This document shows, piece by piece, positions 19,284-28,782 of a stretch of DNA of 64,000 nt (position 1 is its first letter; each line of letters starts with the position of its first letter). The stretch is from Sphingobacteriales bacterium. Its GTDB lineage: Bacteria; Bacteroidota; Bacteroidia; Chitinophagales; Chitinophagaceae. The notes beneath the pieces are model-generated. The model was not told the DNA's origin. It did not search any database and saw only the letters and a list, made by a program, of their open reading frames with translations. A program made the translations under genes and the position numbers. Location: assembly GCA_012270485.1 (NCBI GenBank), contig JAAXIF010000020.1:198501-262500 (forward strand), given 5' to 3'.

Positions 19284-19400
19284 AGCCACAGATTCACAGA
19301 TTTTCATGATGTATTTTGATGATTGCATTTATCTGCGCTCATCATGACAATCATGAAAATCTGCGTTCCATAAAAGCAATAATCTGTGAATCTGTGGCAA
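19284..19400. repeat. Intergenic inverted repeat family B, copy 1 (long form)
   Basis: Outer arms AGCCACAGATTCACAGATT (from 19284) and AATCTGTGAATCTGTGGC (to 19398) enclose inner arms AGATTTTCATGAT and ATCATGAAAATCT, giving a long imperfect hairpin between two convergent genes. Shorter copies are at 22.7, 26.5 and 47.6 kb. Confidence 0.9.
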
Positions 19401-19412
19401 AGATTGCCGCTC

Positions 19413-20774
19413 TTATCTCCCCGGAACAGGCACCACCGGTAAACTTTCGTTTCCTGATTCATTCACAGATTGCACTGCGAAGAAATAATTGTCTTTGGAA
19501 TACGGTAATTGATAGCTGTTATCCGTAGTGAATATTTTTTTCTGCCAAACAGCACTAGTAGTTTCACGCATCAGAATATAATATCCTTTTACTTTTCCTG
19601 TCTTAGGTGTTGCCCAAGTCAATAAGCTATAATTGGTCAATCGTCTGGTTTCGATCTTCACATCTTCCGGCATAGCAGGTGCTTTAGCGAGGTTAGCCAG
19701 ATTACTTAAGTTAATAGCCGTATTTTTACGCAGGTATTCAAAATCCATAAACTCAGGTAAGTCACCATATTGAATACCATTTTCAAGACGTACATTTTGG
19801 TGTTGATGATAATAGTTCTCATTCATTTCTGTAAAACGAACAGCTGCATAACCCTGTTCTACAAATGAAGTATGGTCACCACCACGTAGGAATCGATCAT
19901 TGCGATAGATCATCACTACTTCCAGATTATCTACATAACGTTCTCCCACTTCTTTAACATATCGTGCCAGTTGTCGGGCTTTGCCATCATTCTCCAATCC
20001 CAGTTGACGAATATTCCTAGCAGCTTTTTCTGTTTCATAGGCAGGCAAACCTTCACTAAATACGCGGATACGTGTATTATCAATGATATTGGTTTCACTG
20101 GTATTATTGCTACCCATGATATCATTGTTCAATACCGCTTCAATATTCCAACCTTGGTTTTTTGCCTTGGTCGCCATAAATTTTGCACCCAATAATCCTT
20201 GCTCTTCACCACTTACAGTCACGAAAATGATGGTGGCGGGAAAACTTTTTTGGGTCATAATTCTTGCGCATTCAATCACGGCAGCACAACCGCTGGCATC
20301 ATCATTGGCGCCGGGAGCATCACCAACACTATCTCTTACATTGGTACGCATATTATCGAGGTGACCACTGATAACAAATATTCTTTTATCTGCCGTATCC
20401 GTTCCTTTCAGAATACCTACCACATTGCCCAAAATAACCGGTCTTTCAACCCTGCTTCCTGCAACGGGTTGAAGGGTAGTGGTATCAATAAAAGAGGAGA
20501 ATCGTCCGTTAGACTTTTTAGCGAATTCATTGAATTTTTGCAAGAGCCAATTACGGGCTGCTCCAATTCCACGATTGGGGTCTGATTGTGTACTCAATGT
20601 ATTTCTGGTGCCATAGCTCACCATTTTGAGAATATAGGATTTGAGTGAATCAGCATTCACTTCTTTTACCATTTTTTCAATTTCCGGATCGCGCTGAATC
20701 AATGTTTGTGCAGATGAATAGAGTCCGAAGGATGTCAGGGCTAGAACAATCAATAATTGTTTTGTGATTTTCAT
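19413..20774 (-). CDS. Secreted M28 family aminopeptidase with C-terminal fibronectin-like domain
   Basis: 453 residues with a signal peptide (cleavage near YSSAQ). Zinc ligands of M28 are visible: ISGHLDNM, GANDDASG, SGEEQGLLGAKF, LNNDIMG and GGDHTSF. The C-terminal 90 or so residues (VKIETRRLTNYSLLTW to FFAVQSVNESGNES) look like a fibronectin type III fold. It probably removes N-terminal amino acids from peptides outside the cytoplasm. It is convergent with the FAD gene and its stop lies just after the family-B repeat. Confidence 0.92.
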   Translation of the reverse strand: MKITKQLLIVLALTSFGLYSSAQTLIQRDPEIEKMVKEVNADSLKSYILKMVSYGTRNTLSTQSDPNRGIGAARNWLLQKFNEFAKKSNGRFSSFIDTTTLQPVAGSRVERPVILGNVVGILKGTDTADKRIFVISGHLDNMRTNVRDSVGDAPGANDDASGCAAVIECARIMTQKSFPATIIFVTVSGEEQGLLGAKFMATKAKNQGWNIEAVLNNDIMGSNNTSETNIIDNTRIRVFSEGLPAYETEKAARNIRQLGLENDGKARQLARYVKEVGERYVDNLEVVMIYRNDRFLRGGDHTSFVEQGYAAVRFTEMNENYYHQHQNVRLENGIQYGDLPEFMDFEYLRKNTAINLSNLANLAKAPAMPEDVKIETRRLTNYSLLTWATPKTGKVKGYYILMRETTSAVWQKKIFTTDNSYQLPYSKDNYFFAVQSVNESGNESLPVVPVPGR

Positions 20775-20872
20775 AATATTAGCATTGGGTCTTAAAACTA
20801 CATATAACAGCCATTCTTGTTGAGAGTTCTGTAGATAAGTCGGTAAAAGCCAACCGGTGAAGGGTGAAATGC

Positions 20873-22150
20873 TTAGTAATTGTATTTATCCTTCCAGCGG
20901 TCTTTCAAAAATTTCCTTAGTTCCTGTTCACGGGCATTATTGCCGGGTTCATAAAATTTTGTTCCGGCAATTTTTTCGGGTAGGTATTCTTGCGGAATGA
21001 AATTGCCTTCGCCCATATGTGAGTACTGATAGCCTTTGCCATAATCCATATTTTTCATCAATTGTGTAGGGGCATTTCTGATATGCATGGGAACAGGCAA
21101 ATCACCATATTTATTAACGGCTGATAAAGCATCATTGATGGCTACATAGGCTGCATTACTTTTTGCAGAAGATGCGAGATAGGTAGCACATTGCGATAAG
21201 ATGATTCTACTTTCAGGGTAGCCGATCTTATTGACTGCGTCAAAAGTGGTATTGGCCAAGAGTAAAGCATTGGGATTGGCATTGCCAATATCTTCACTGG
21301 CAAAAATGACCATTCTGCGTGCAATGAACTTCACATCTTCACCACCTTCAATCATTCTAGCGAGCCAATAAACAGCACCATTAGGATCACTACCGCGCAT
21401 ACTTTTGATAAATGCAGAAATGATATCGTAATGCTGTTCACCCTGTTTATCATATAAAGCCACTTTCTTTTGCGCTACTTGCATCACCAATGCGTCAGTG
21501 ATTACAATCTCTTTCTGTGCGGTTTTGTTGGCTTCTGTACTAATCACTAATTCAAATAAATTCAAGAGTTTTCTAGCATCTCCTCCGGATATATTAATCA
21601 GTGCAGTTGTTTCTTGAATGGTTACCGTAAAATTTTGAAGTACTGCGTCTTTTTGTAAAGCATGTTGTAATAAGCGAATCAAATCATCATCTTGTAATGA
21701 TTTCAACACATACACCTGACACCTGCTCAATAAGGCACTATTCACTTCAAAAGAAGGGTTTTCTGTGGTGGCGCCAATTAATGTGATGATCCCTTTTTCG
21801 ACAGCACCTAATAAAGCATCTTGCTGACCTTTATTAAAGCGATGGATCTCATCAATGAATAAAACAGCCCCACTTGTATGCTTGGCTTCTTCGATTACTT
21901 CCCGAACATCCTTCACACCACTACTGATGGCACTTAATTGAAAATAAGGAGCTTGTAAACTATGTGCAATAATATTGGCAATCGTAGTTTTGCCTACCCC
22001 CGGTGGTCCCCATAGCAACATAGAAGGGATATGCTTATTCTCAATAGCAGTTCTTAAAATACTGCCTTTACCGGTCAAGTGTTCTTGTCCGACAAGATCA
22101 TCCAATGTTTCAGGACGTATTCTTTCTGCTAATGGAATATGACTGTTCAC
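20873..22150 (-). CDS. rarA: RarA/MgsA replication-associated recombination ATPase
   Basis: 425 residues from a GTG start at 22150; no in-frame ATG lies upstream and the N-terminus PLAERIRPETLDDLVGQEHL is the family's usual one. It has Walker A GPPGVGKTT, Walker B LFIDEIHRFN, sensor TTENPS and a C-terminal tetramerisation domain (SDPNGAVYWLARMIEGGED). RarA is a clamp-loader-like AAA+ protein acting at stalled replication forks. Family length is about 430-445, so it appears complete. Confidence 0.96.
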   Translation of the reverse strand: MNSHIPLAERIRPETLDDLVGQEHLTGKGSILRTAIENKHIPSMLLWGPPGVGKTTIANIIAHSLQAPYFQLSAISSGVKDVREVIEEAKHTSGAVLFIDEIHRFNKGQQDALLGAVEKGIITLIGATTENPSFEVNSALLSRCQVYVLKSLQDDDLIRLLQHALQKDAVLQNFTVTIQETTALINISGGDARKLLNLFELVISTEANKTAQKEIVITDALVMQVAQKKVALYDKQGEQHYDIISAFIKSMRGSDPNGAVYWLARMIEGGEDVKFIARRMVIFASEDIGNANPNALLLANTTFDAVNKIGYPESRIILSQCATYLASSAKSNAAYVAINDALSAVNKYGDLPVPMHIRNAPTQLMKNMDYGKGYQYSHMGEGNFIPQEYLPEKIAGTKFYEPGNNAREQELRKFLKDRWKDKYNY

Positions 22151-22192
22151 CTTTGTAAAATACAGAAAAGATATTTTCTGATCGAGGAAATA

Positions 22193-22708
22193 TTAAGACA
22201 GTGGAGATGATTGGAATACATGTGCGAATTGCTTCAGCATTTTAAATGTCAAGATCACATGCACCAAAATAAGGATGCTGACTACCAGCATAAAACCGGC
22301 TACGCCTTTGATAATAGAAACAAAAAGACTGGAATCAATGCCCTCAGGCAAATTTGGTTGTGATTCCATGGCGCGTTCCACAAAATCCTGTAAAGCAACC
22401 GGACCGAGCATGTAAATACCTATGGCATTTAAAAAGAAGAGAGCACCCATACCCAGACAAACAAAAGCATTCACTCGAATCCAATCGCGCAACGAAGATT
22501 TGCAGGGAGCATTTCGGTCAATTCCGTTGGATAAAAATTTAAGACTTGAAAATGTATAAATCACCAAACCGGCAAACATGAATAACATGAACCACATGGG
22601 TGGATTGCTTAATGCCGGGATCAAAATCAGAAAACCCATCAAACCAAAGAAACAGGCAACGGGAATAAGGATATAAGTCAATATTCGGTAAATGGTTAAT
22701 TGTTTCAT
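22193..22708 (-). CDS. Hypothetical four-TM membrane protein
   Basis: 171 residues with four hydrophobic segments, at about residues 8-33, 37-58, 75-98 and 128-152. A basic loop (RNAPCKSSLRDWIR) joins the second and third. I do not recognise the family. It lies between aspS and rarA on the same strand, but a family-B hairpin separates it from aspS, so it may be transcribed on its own. Confidence 0.75.
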   Translation of the reverse strand: MKQLTIYRILTYILIPVACFFGLMGFLILIPALSNPPMWFMLFMFAGLVIYTFSSLKFLSNGIDRNAPCKSSLRDWIRVNAFVCLGMGALFFLNAIGIYMLGPVALQDFVERAMESQPNLPEGIDSSLFVSIIKGVAGFMLVVSILILVHVILTFKMLKQFAHVFQSSPLS

Positions 22709-22741
22709 AGCCTTAAAGTTGATAACAGTATGTTTATTTTA

Positions 22742-22789
22742 AGCTACAGATGCACAGATTACATGAACTAATCTGTGCATCTGTGGCTT
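22742..22789. repeat. Intergenic inverted repeat family B, copy 2
   Basis: Arms AGCTACAGATGCACAGATTA and TAATCTGTGCATCTGTGGCT flank an eight-base loop, 8 bases beyond the aspS stop. Its position and 20-bp stem could allow it to end aspS transcripts or protect their 3' ends. Confidence 0.9.
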
Positions 22790-22796
22790 AAATAAT

Positions 22797-24629
22797 TTAC
22801 TGATTTTTAAGATCCAATTTAATTTGCAATTCATCAAACTGATGTGCGTCAATACTACTTGGTGCATCGAGCATAACATCTCTTCCACTATTATTTTTCG
22901 GGAAAGCAATAAAGTCGCGGATACTTTCACTTCCTCCAAGAATGGAACAAAGTCTGTCGAAACCAAATGCAATACCACCATGTGGGGGAGCACCATATTC
23001 AAAAGCACCCAATAAGAATCCGAATTTGTGTTGTGCTTCTTCCTCACTCATACCCAAGGCTGCAAACATTTTTTCCTGCAATTCACGCTGGTAGATACGA
23101 ATAGAGCCACCTCCAATTTCATTTCCATTCAATACCATATCATAAGCGTTGGCTTTGATATTTGAATAAGGATGTTCTAAATATTTATCTGCGTTCTCAA
23201 TAACCGGATTGTTATTGATCATTACACTGATCTGATCAGGCTTCGGAGAAGTAAAAGGATGGTGACGTGCTACCCATCTATTTCCTTCTTCATCATATTC
23301 AAATAATGGAAAATCCAATACCCATAATAATCTGAATTCATCTTCTTTCCTAAGTCCCAAACGTTTACCCATTTCAAGTCTGAGTTCACTAATGGCTTTA
23401 CGCGTTCTTTCTTCTCTTCCCGCCAATACCAATATAAGATCTCCTGCTTTTGCGCCTGCCGCATCAGTAATGGCTTTCAGTTTATCTTCTGTATAAAATT
23501 TATCGACACTGCTTTTGTAAGTGCCATCTGCATTACACTTGATGTACACCAAACCCTGCATACCAATCTGCGGACGCTTCACCCATTCTGTTAATTCATC
23601 TGTTTGTTTACGCGTATATTCACTACAACCCGGTACAGCAATGGCCAACACAGTTTCAGCATTATCGAATACACCAAATCCTGCACCATTAATGAGTTCA
23701 CCGGTTGCAACGATTTTTCCACCTTTGAGAAAAGCAGATTTCAAATTAGCGATCTGCATGCCAAAACGGATATCGGGTTTATCATTACCGTAGGCCCACA
23801 TCGCATCTTCCCAGGTCATGCGTTCAACCTTGTCGGTGTAGTCAATATTCTTCACCTGTTTGAATATGCTTTTGATCATTCCTTCAAACATGGTGAGAAT
23901 ATCTTCTTGTTCCACAAAAGACATCTCACAATCTATCTGTGTAAATTCAGGCTGACGATCTGCCCGCAAATCCTCATCTCTGAAACATTTTACAATCTGA
24001 TAGTATCGATCATAGCCACTCACCATCAATAACTGTTTGAATGTTTGTGGTGATTGTGGCAAAGCATAAAATTGTCCGGGATTCATTCTGGATGGCACCA
24101 CAAAATCTCTGGCTCCTTCCGGAGTAGATTTGATCAAAAAAGGTGTTTCGATATCCATGAAATGATTTTCATGCAGATAATTGCGAGCTGCACGATTTAC
24201 GGCATATCGTAACTCCAGATTTTTTTTGACAGCATTACGACGAAGATCAAGGAAACGATATTTCATACGTAGGTCATCACCTCCATCCGTATCATCTTGA
24301 ATCGTAAAAGGAGGAACGGCTGCTTTATTCAAGATCTTAAAACTGCTGATATGTATTTCAATATCTCCGGTAGGAATATTGGGATTTTTATTACTTCTTT
24401 CAGCAACAGCACCTGTAGCCTGAATCACAAACTCTCTTCCCAATGGTTGTGCATCCAATTCAGTATTGAGTTCTTCACCAAATAACAATTGAGTAATACC
24501 ATAACGATCACGAAGATCCACAAAAGTGATCGCACCAAATTTGCGAACGGTTTGTACCCAACCGGCCAGGGTCACTTGTTTTCCGGCATCACCGGTTCTT
24601 AACTCTCCACAAGTATGTGTACGGAACAT
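22797..24629 (-). CDS. aspS: Aspartyl-tRNA synthetase
   Basis: 610 residues from the ATG at 24629, which gives the family N-terminus [11 protein letters not shown]. An in-frame ATG at 24650 lies inside a family-C repeat and would add only seven residues. An OB-fold anticodon domain ([18 protein letters not shown]) is followed by class II motif 2 ([18 protein letters not shown]), a bacterial GAD insertion and motif 3 ([11 protein letters not shown]). It charges tRNA-Asp in the cytoplasm; the length fits the bacterial type. Confidence 0.97.
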   Translation of the reverse strand: MFRTHTCGELRTGDAGKQVTLAGWVQTVRKFGAITFVDLRDRYGITQLLFGEELNTELDAQPLGREFVIQATGAVAERSNKNPNIPTGDIEIHISSFKILNKAAVPPFTIQDDTDGGDDLRMKYRFLDLRRNAVKKNLELRYAVNRAARNYLHENHFMDIETPFLIKSTPEGARDFVVPSRMNPGQFYALPQSPQTFKQLLMVSGYDRYYQIVKCFRDEDLRADRQPEFTQIDCEMSFVEQEDILTMFEGMIKSIFKQVKNIDYTDKVERMTWEDAMWAYGNDKPDIRFGMQIANLKSAFLKGGKIVATGELINGAGFGVFDNAETVLAIAVPGCSEYTRKQTDELTEWVKRPQIGMQGLVYIKCNADGTYKSSVDKFYTEDKLKAITDAAGAKAGDLILVLAGREERTRKAISELRLEMGKRLGLRKEDEFRLLWVLDFPLFEYDEEGNRWVARHHPFTSPKPDQISVMINNNPVIENADKYLEHPYSNIKANAYDMVLNGNEIGGGSIRIYQRELQEKMFAALGMSEEEAQHKFGFLLGAFEYGAPPHGGIAFGFDRLCSILGGSESIRDFIAFPKNNSGRDVMLDAPSSIDAHQFDELQIKLDLKNQ

Positions 24630-24644
24630 AGAAATTTTTTTTGA

Positions 24645-24674
24645 GTCCATGGACCATGGACGATGGACCATGGT
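24645..24674. repeat. Repeat family C, copy 1, at a divergent gene start
   Basis: A run of GTCCATGGACCATGGACGA-type words lies 15 bases upstream of the aspS start and about 90 bases before the MFS start. It creates spurious in-frame starts for both neighbours. Confidence 0.85.
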
Positions 24675-24751
24675 CTTGCAAGGCCGCAAATATACTCCAA
24701 AACCCCCAAGCCCCGAGAGGATTTGACGATGGAAAAACTGTGATTTTATAC

Positions 24752-24759
24752 CATCTTTG
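24752..24759 (+). promoter_or_regulatory. Candidate -7 box of the MFS transporter gene
   Basis: CATCTTTG lies five bases before the ATG at 24764, close to the TAnnTTTG consensus, so the transcript would be leaderless or nearly so. This supports the 24764 start over the longer frame from 24641. Confidence 0.45.
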
Positions 24760-24763
24760 TAGA

Positions 24764-25909
24764 ATGCAGGCAAGCCGAACACGCAAAGTGAACAGAATAT
24801 CTGTTGCCGTTTTCTTTTTTATGGCCGGTATTTGTTTCGCCAGTTGGGCGAGTCGAATACCGGATATTAAGTTACAATTGGGATTAAGCGATGCAGGATT
24901 GGGTGCTGTATTGCTTGCCCTGCCTTGTGGATTGATGCTCAGTTTGCCCGTTTCCGGTTGGGCTGTTACTCGTTTCAGCAGTAAGACCATGGTAACCATT
25001 GCTGCAGTAGGTTACCCACTTACATTGATTGTAATTGGTTTAGTAACCGCCACCTGGCAATTGGCAGCGGTATTATTCGTATTCGGAATTTTTGGGAATT
25101 TATATAATATCTCTGCTAATACACAGGCAGTAGGGGTTGAATCATTGTACCAACGATCCATCATGGCTACCTTTCATGGTATCTGGAGTCTGGCCGGATT
25201 TTCAGGTGCTGCTGTTGGTACTTTTATGATTGCGCAACAGGTAGCGCCCTTGCATCATTTTATCATTGTTTGTATTTGTTGTTTGGTGGTGGTGTTATTG
25301 GCGCAAGGAAAGATATTACCTGAAGATGCCAAATCAACAACCAAAACACCACTTTTCGCAAAACCGGATGCGACCATATTAAGATTGGGATTAATTGCAT
25401 TTGGTTGCCTGGTATGTGAGGGCACTATGTTTGATTGGAGTGGTGTATACTTTCAAAAAGTAGTAAATGCTCCGAAAGAATTGGTAACACTGGGTTATTC
25501 TGTCTTTATGGGAACAATGGCTACCGGCAGATTTGTAGGTGATAAACTGATCACAAGATTTGGTATTCAACGTATGTTGCAAACCAGCGGTATTATCATC
25601 TGTACCGGATTATCCATTGCCGTATTATTCCCAACACTGGTACCGGCAACCATTGGTTTTTTTCTGGTAGGTTTTGGCGTATCTTCTGTTGTTCCGCTTG
25701 TATATAGTGCAACCGGAAAATCAAAGACCATGTCGCCGGGAGTGGCTTTGGCTGCTGTTTCTACGATTGGATTCTTAGGATTTTTAATCGGTCCACCCTT
25801 AATTGGTTTTATTGCTGAGATAGCAGGATTGCGTTGGTCGTTTACGGTGATCGCGTTGATTGGACTGTCTACCACCATCATGGCTACTTTCATGAAATGG
25901 GATCGTTAA
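24764..25909 (+). CDS. MFS transporter (YbjJ-like)
   Basis: 381 residues from the ATG at 24764. A longer frame from 24641 runs through repeat DNA and encodes [10 protein letters not shown], which is not a credible N-terminus. About 12 hydrophobic segments are present, with [21 protein letters not shown] after TM1 and GDKLITRFG between later helices, as in YbjJ-like major facilitator proteins. Substrate is unknown; members are often annotated as sugar or drug exporters. Confidence 0.9.
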   Translation: MQASRTRKVNRISVAVFFFMAGICFASWASRIPDIKLQLGLSDAGLGAVLLALPCGLMLSLPVSGWAVTRFSSKTMVTIAAVGYPLTLIVIGLVTATWQLAAVLFVFGIFGNLYNISANTQAVGVESLYQRSIMATFHGIWSLAGFSGAAVGTFMIAQQVAPLHHFIIVCICCLVVVLLAQGKILPEDAKSTTKTPLFAKPDATILRLGLIAFGCLVCEGTMFDWSGVYFQKVVNAPKELVTLGYSVFMGTMATGRFVGDKLITRFGIQRMLQTSGIIICTGLSIAVLFPTLVPATIGFFLVGFGVSSVVPLVYSATGKSKTMSPGVALAAVSTIGFLGFLIGPPLIGFIAEIAGLRWSFTVIALIGLSTTIMATFMKWDR

Positions 25910-26011
25910 ATAAAATCTAAAAGGACTCGGTTCTTCTGTAAAATCATTTTTTGGTCAAAGAATTGAATGTTGTTCTATGTAACAACTTTTTGCACCCTGA
26001 AATGATTTTGT

Positions 26012-26458
26012 ATGAAACGACTTTTACTTTTTTCTACACTGATTGTATTCCTTTCTTCTTGTTCAAAAATTGTAGTGATTCCTGAACAAAGATCTATTGA
26101 AGGATCTTGGGTATTAGCAGAAGCCTCACGCAGCAATGGTTTTGGCTGGCAATATTTTCGATCCGGTTTGGAAGACGGCGTATTTGATTTTTATAGGAAT
26201 GGTAATGCTGAATTTGATGATGGCTTTAGTTTGATGCGCGGAACATGGCGTATCAGAACCGTTTCTGGTGGTTACTATGATCAATATGGCAACTATTATG
26301 ATCGACTCCATGATAGTTGGGAAGTGAATGTATACGATGCTTATAATCGTAGTTCCATCGATATGTATTTTGATGAGATCGTAGTATACAACAATCGCAT
26401 TGTAGCTACACATTATGATGGTTACTATATTCAACGCTATACATTCCGAAGAATATAA
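26012..26458 (+). CDS. Hypothetical lipoprotein
   Basis: 148 residues. The signal peptide ends in the lipobox LSSC (Cys at about residue 17). The mature part is small and rich in Trp, Tyr and Asp (GSWVLAEASRS, GYYDQYGNYYDRLHDSWEV, GYYIQRYTFRRI) and resembles small lipocalin-like or DUF-type beta-barrels of Bacteroidota. Function is unknown. A family-B hairpin begins at its stop codon. Confidence 0.8.
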   Translation: MKRLLLFSTLIVFLSSCSKIVVIPEQRSIEGSWVLAEASRSNGFGWQYFRSGLEDGVFDFYRNGNAEFDDGFSLMRGTWRIRTVSGGYYDQYGNYYDRLHDSWEVNVYDAYNRSSIDMYFDEIVVYNNRIVATHYDGYYIQRYTFRRI

Positions 26459-26501
26459 TCTGTGAATCTGTGGCAATAGATAGCCACAGATTTACAGATT
26501 T
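26457..26501. repeat. Intergenic inverted repeat family B, copy 3
   Basis: AATCTGTGAATCTGTGGCA and AGCCACAGATTTACAGATTT face each other with a seven-base gap. The arm order is inverted relative to the other copies, and the first arm overlaps the stop codon of the lipoprotein. Confidence 0.88.
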
Positions 26502-26532
26502 AGGGTGGGATGTTTTTCATACTGTTACCCGT

Positions 26533-26670
26533 TTATTTACGGACTGTTTTAATGGTGTTGACAATCGCTGCTCTTTTAGCAGCAGTTTGTTTTCGTTGTT
26601 GATGTTTCGGGTTGCCAAGGCAGAGGAATAACAGGGCACTGCCGGCAATCACCACTACAAATGGTTTCAT
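26533..26670 (-). CDS. Small single-TM hypothetical protein (45 aa)
   Basis: An ATG frame of 45 codons reads MKPFVVVIAGSALLFLCLG and then a basic tail rich in Lys, Arg and Gln (KHQQRKQTAAKRAA). A hydrophobic segment followed by positive charges is credible for a small inner-membrane protein. It is convergent with the lipoprotein gene and lies downstream of a structured leader. No family is recognised; coding is inferred from composition only. Confidence 0.42.
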   Translation of the reverse strand: MKPFVVVIAGSALLFLCLGNPKHQQRKQTAAKRAAIVNTIKTVRK

Positions 26671-26737
26671 TTTTTATAAGCATAGAATGGTTAGGAAAAG
26701 GTATAGGTCGACCCTTACCGTCACTGACGGCACCATT

Positions 26738-26810
26738 GGGAACCTGAGATATAGGGTATTAGAACACAGCTGCAGCTATGCACCTCTATACCCTAATTCA
26801 GGTTTTTTTC
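26738..26810 (+). other. Strong hairpin with T-tract, unassigned
   Basis: ACCTGA and TCAGGT close a stem that continues through TAGGGTAT and ATACCCTA around a palindromic AGCTGCAGCT. On the plus strand seven T residues follow, as in an intrinsic terminator, but no plus-strand gene reaches it. On the minus strand it would sit in the leader between the 24- and 45-codon ORFs. A second small stem, CCGTCA/TGACGG, lies at about 26718-26730. Confidence 0.6.
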
Positions 26811-26832
26811 CGGAAATGGTGAACGGGAAGAT

Positions 26833-26907
26833 TTAGTTCAGATGAACTTCTGGTGGCTTCACGCGCTGGCGGAAACGAGCAAACAGAAATTCGGTGTGGT
26901 GGTTCAT
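26833..26907 (-). CDS. Possible 24-aa leader peptide ORF
   Basis: An ATG frame of 24 codons (MNHHTEFLFARFRQRVKPP and five more residues) lies between a candidate -7 box on the minus strand (TACCTTTA, 26945-26952) and the strong hairpin at 26.74-26.81 kb. Its codons are GC-richer than the flanks and look coding-like. It may be a leader peptide, a microprotein or chance. Confidence 0.3.
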   Translation of the reverse strand: MNHHTEFLFARFRQRVKPPEVHLN

Positions 26908-27038
26908 ATTACATGGGAGCGAGGCTCCATTTATTTTGAAGACATAAAGGTATATGGGGGGTGAATATGCGCATATAAAAACAGGGATAAACGGGACTTG
27001 CGCTTTCACAAACGGTAAAGTACCTGTGATGAACGACT

Positions 27039-27317
27039 ATGACATACAATGATGGACTAAACTTGAATAACAATGAGTTGCGCATTGAAAATGCAGAAAA
27101 AGAAGTATCAGAAGAAAGTGCATTAAGTAGGGATGAACGGAAAGTATGGGAACTTTTGGAAGCTACGAAAACAGACCCCGAACTAACGAGTATTTTAGCT
27201 GAAATGGATATTTTAAAAAATAAGTTTGAAGCCAGATTAGCGGAATTAAGGGCTACTTACCCTGAAAAGTATAAGGAGTTATTTTTGAGAAGTACATCTC
27301 CACTCCCTCATCGTTAA
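27039..27317 (+). CDS. Hypothetical small helical protein
   Basis: 92 residues, charged and probably alpha-helical (ERKVWELLEATKTDPELTSI, FEARLAELRATYPEKYKELF), with no signal peptide or membrane segment. I do not recognise it. Its last 65 bases overlap the 3' end of the convergent gene 27253-27624. It marks the left side of an accessory segment with the transposase and may be a passenger of that element. Confidence 0.55.
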   Translation: MTYNDGLNLNNNELRIENAEKEVSEESALSRDERKVWELLEATKTDPELTSILAEMDILKNKFEARLAELRATYPEKYKELFLRSTSPLPHR

Positions 27318-27624
27318 GAAGCCTAAACTGTCCTGCACCTCCGTTTAGAAACCAAATTCGATATTCTTTAACCTCATCTTTATCTATCGTGTGTAACCAA
27401 GTTTCAAAAAATTCAGGCTCATCTTTCGCATCTGTTAATACAATTTTATATTCCATTGGCGGTGTGATTGGCACAAGGATTTCTTGTTCACTTGCGTGTA
27501 ATTTTCCTGTTTTGCCAACAGATGAGGTCGGATGAAAAAACATAAACAACTGATTATCCTCTCTAAACCAAAAACCAATTAACGCATCTTCAATAGCTAA
27601 TATTCTTTGCTCTTTTACCGTCAT
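27253..27624 (-). CDS. Hypothetical cytosolic beta-rich protein
   Basis: 123 residues without a signal peptide. The pattern IGFWFREDNQLFMFFHP early and YRIWFLNGGAGQFRLLNDEG late resembles small lipocalin-like barrels (W near the start, then paired strands), but no firm family match can be made by eye. It is divergent from the transposase, 38 bases apart, and convergent with the 92-aa gene, which it overlaps by 65 bases. Confidence 0.55.
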   Translation of the reverse strand: MTVKEQRILAIEDALIGFWFREDNQLFMFFHPTSSVGKTGKLHASEQEILVPITPPMEYKIVLTDAKDEPEFFETWLHTIDKDEVKEYRIWFLNGGAGQFRLLNDEGVEMYFSKITPYTFQGK

Positions 27625-27662
27625 AAAATTTGCTTTGAAACAAAATACTAAAAACTATTTAT

Positions 27663-28619
27663 ATGTTCAAAAACTTACATGAGTTAATTGCCCAGATGCC
27701 CGATGAAAAAAGTTGTCGGTTGTGGTTAGCTGAACAAAGATGGAACGGTAAGCCTGTATGCCCTCACTGTGGTTTTGATGGGAAGATATATGTGATTGAA
27801 GGGGGTAAAAAATACAAATGCGGTTCACAGACTTGTTATAAGAAATTCAGTGTAACAGTAGGTACATTTTTAGAAGGTAGCAATATCCCGTTAAATAAGT
27901 GGCTTATGGCTATCTATATATGTACAGGACATAAAAAAGGGATAAGCAGTTATCAGTTGGGGAAGGATATAGGAGTAACGCAAAAATCCGCTTGGTTTAT
28001 GCTCCATAGAATTAGGGCTATTATGACCGAAAAGGTAGATGTACAAATGACGGGAATAGTGGAAGCGGATGAAACGTATATGGGTAGGAAATACAGGTCT
28101 GACTATGTGGGATTAAGCCCCGAAGAAATAGACTACAAACTAAAAACACCGCAGAACAAGAAAGGGGCTGTTTTAGGCATAGTAGAAAGGTCAACGGGTA
28201 AAGTAAACGTAAAAGCATTTAGCGAGATCAAACGGGATGCACTTACCGACTATATGAGAGATAAGGTAGAAGAAGGAAGTACACTGCATACAGATGAAAG
28301 CAGCTTATACAGGAAATTAGAGCATAATGGATATGGAAGGGAAACCGTAATCCATAGCCGTAAGGAGTTCGCTAAAACGTCTGTAACAGGGTATAGAGTA
28401 CATTGTAATAATGTAGAGGCTTTTTGGTCAGTAATGAAACGGGGAATACATGGTATTTATCATCAAATAAGCTACAAGCATTTACAGCAGTATTGTGATG
28501 AATTTTCATTCAGGCACAACCACAGACACCTAAAAGACCATGAGAAATTCCAAATAGTATTCAAAGGGTTAATCGGACGTTTACCCTATAAGGAATTGGT
28601 TGCCCCAAAAAATAACTAA
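27663..28619 (+). mobile_element. IS1595-family (ISXO2-like) transposase
   Basis: 318 residues. An N-terminal zinc ribbon (VCPHCGFDG then KCGSQTCYKKFSV) precedes the ISXO2-like DDE/N domain: GIVEADETYMG for the first acidic residue, LHTDESSLY for the second, and NVEAFWSVMKRGIHGIYHQ for the last Asn/Glu region. These are typical of IS1595 elements, which often carry passenger genes. The frame is intact. I could not identify terminal inverted repeats or a target duplication, so only the transposase is placed. Two small genes follow immediately. Confidence 0.93.
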
Positions 28620-28629
28620 CTTAGTCCCT

Positions 28630-28782
28630 ATGGCTAAGAAAGTAAAACCTATTATACTCCCCCCCGTACCCAAAATGACTAAAAAGGCACTTGCAGAAGA
28701 AAAGCCTTTAAAGGTCAATTTAACAGCAGATGAACTTTTAAAAAAAATCTTAAATAGTCAAATTAAAAAGAATAAAAAATGA
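28630..28782 (+). CDS. Small Lys/Pro-rich protein behind the transposase
   Basis: 50 residues from the ATG at 28630, ten bases after the transposase stop. It is strongly basic, with an N-terminal proline stretch (KPIILPPVPKMTKK) and a predicted helix (TADELLKKILNSQIKKNKK). Its last bases overlap the next start (ATGA), showing translational coupling. No family is recognised. It may be an element-borne DNA-binding or accessory protein. Confidence 0.6.
   Translation: MAKKVKPIILPPVPKMTKKALAEEKPLKVNLTADELLKKILNSQIKKNKK

Noticed and set aside
20083..20585. Overlapping plus-strand ORFs of 93 and 128 codons
   Set aside because: They are antisense to the M28 peptidase gene, which has all zinc ligands.
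24589..24999. 136-codon minus-strand ORF
   Set aside because: It crosses the family-C repeat and the start of the MFS gene on the other strand and has no protein-like motifs.
26680..26815. TPP riboswitch or tmRNA at the leader region
   Set aside because: A CTGAGA element is present but the rest of the TPP consensus is not; no tmRNA-like 5' or 3' tRNA domain is seen.
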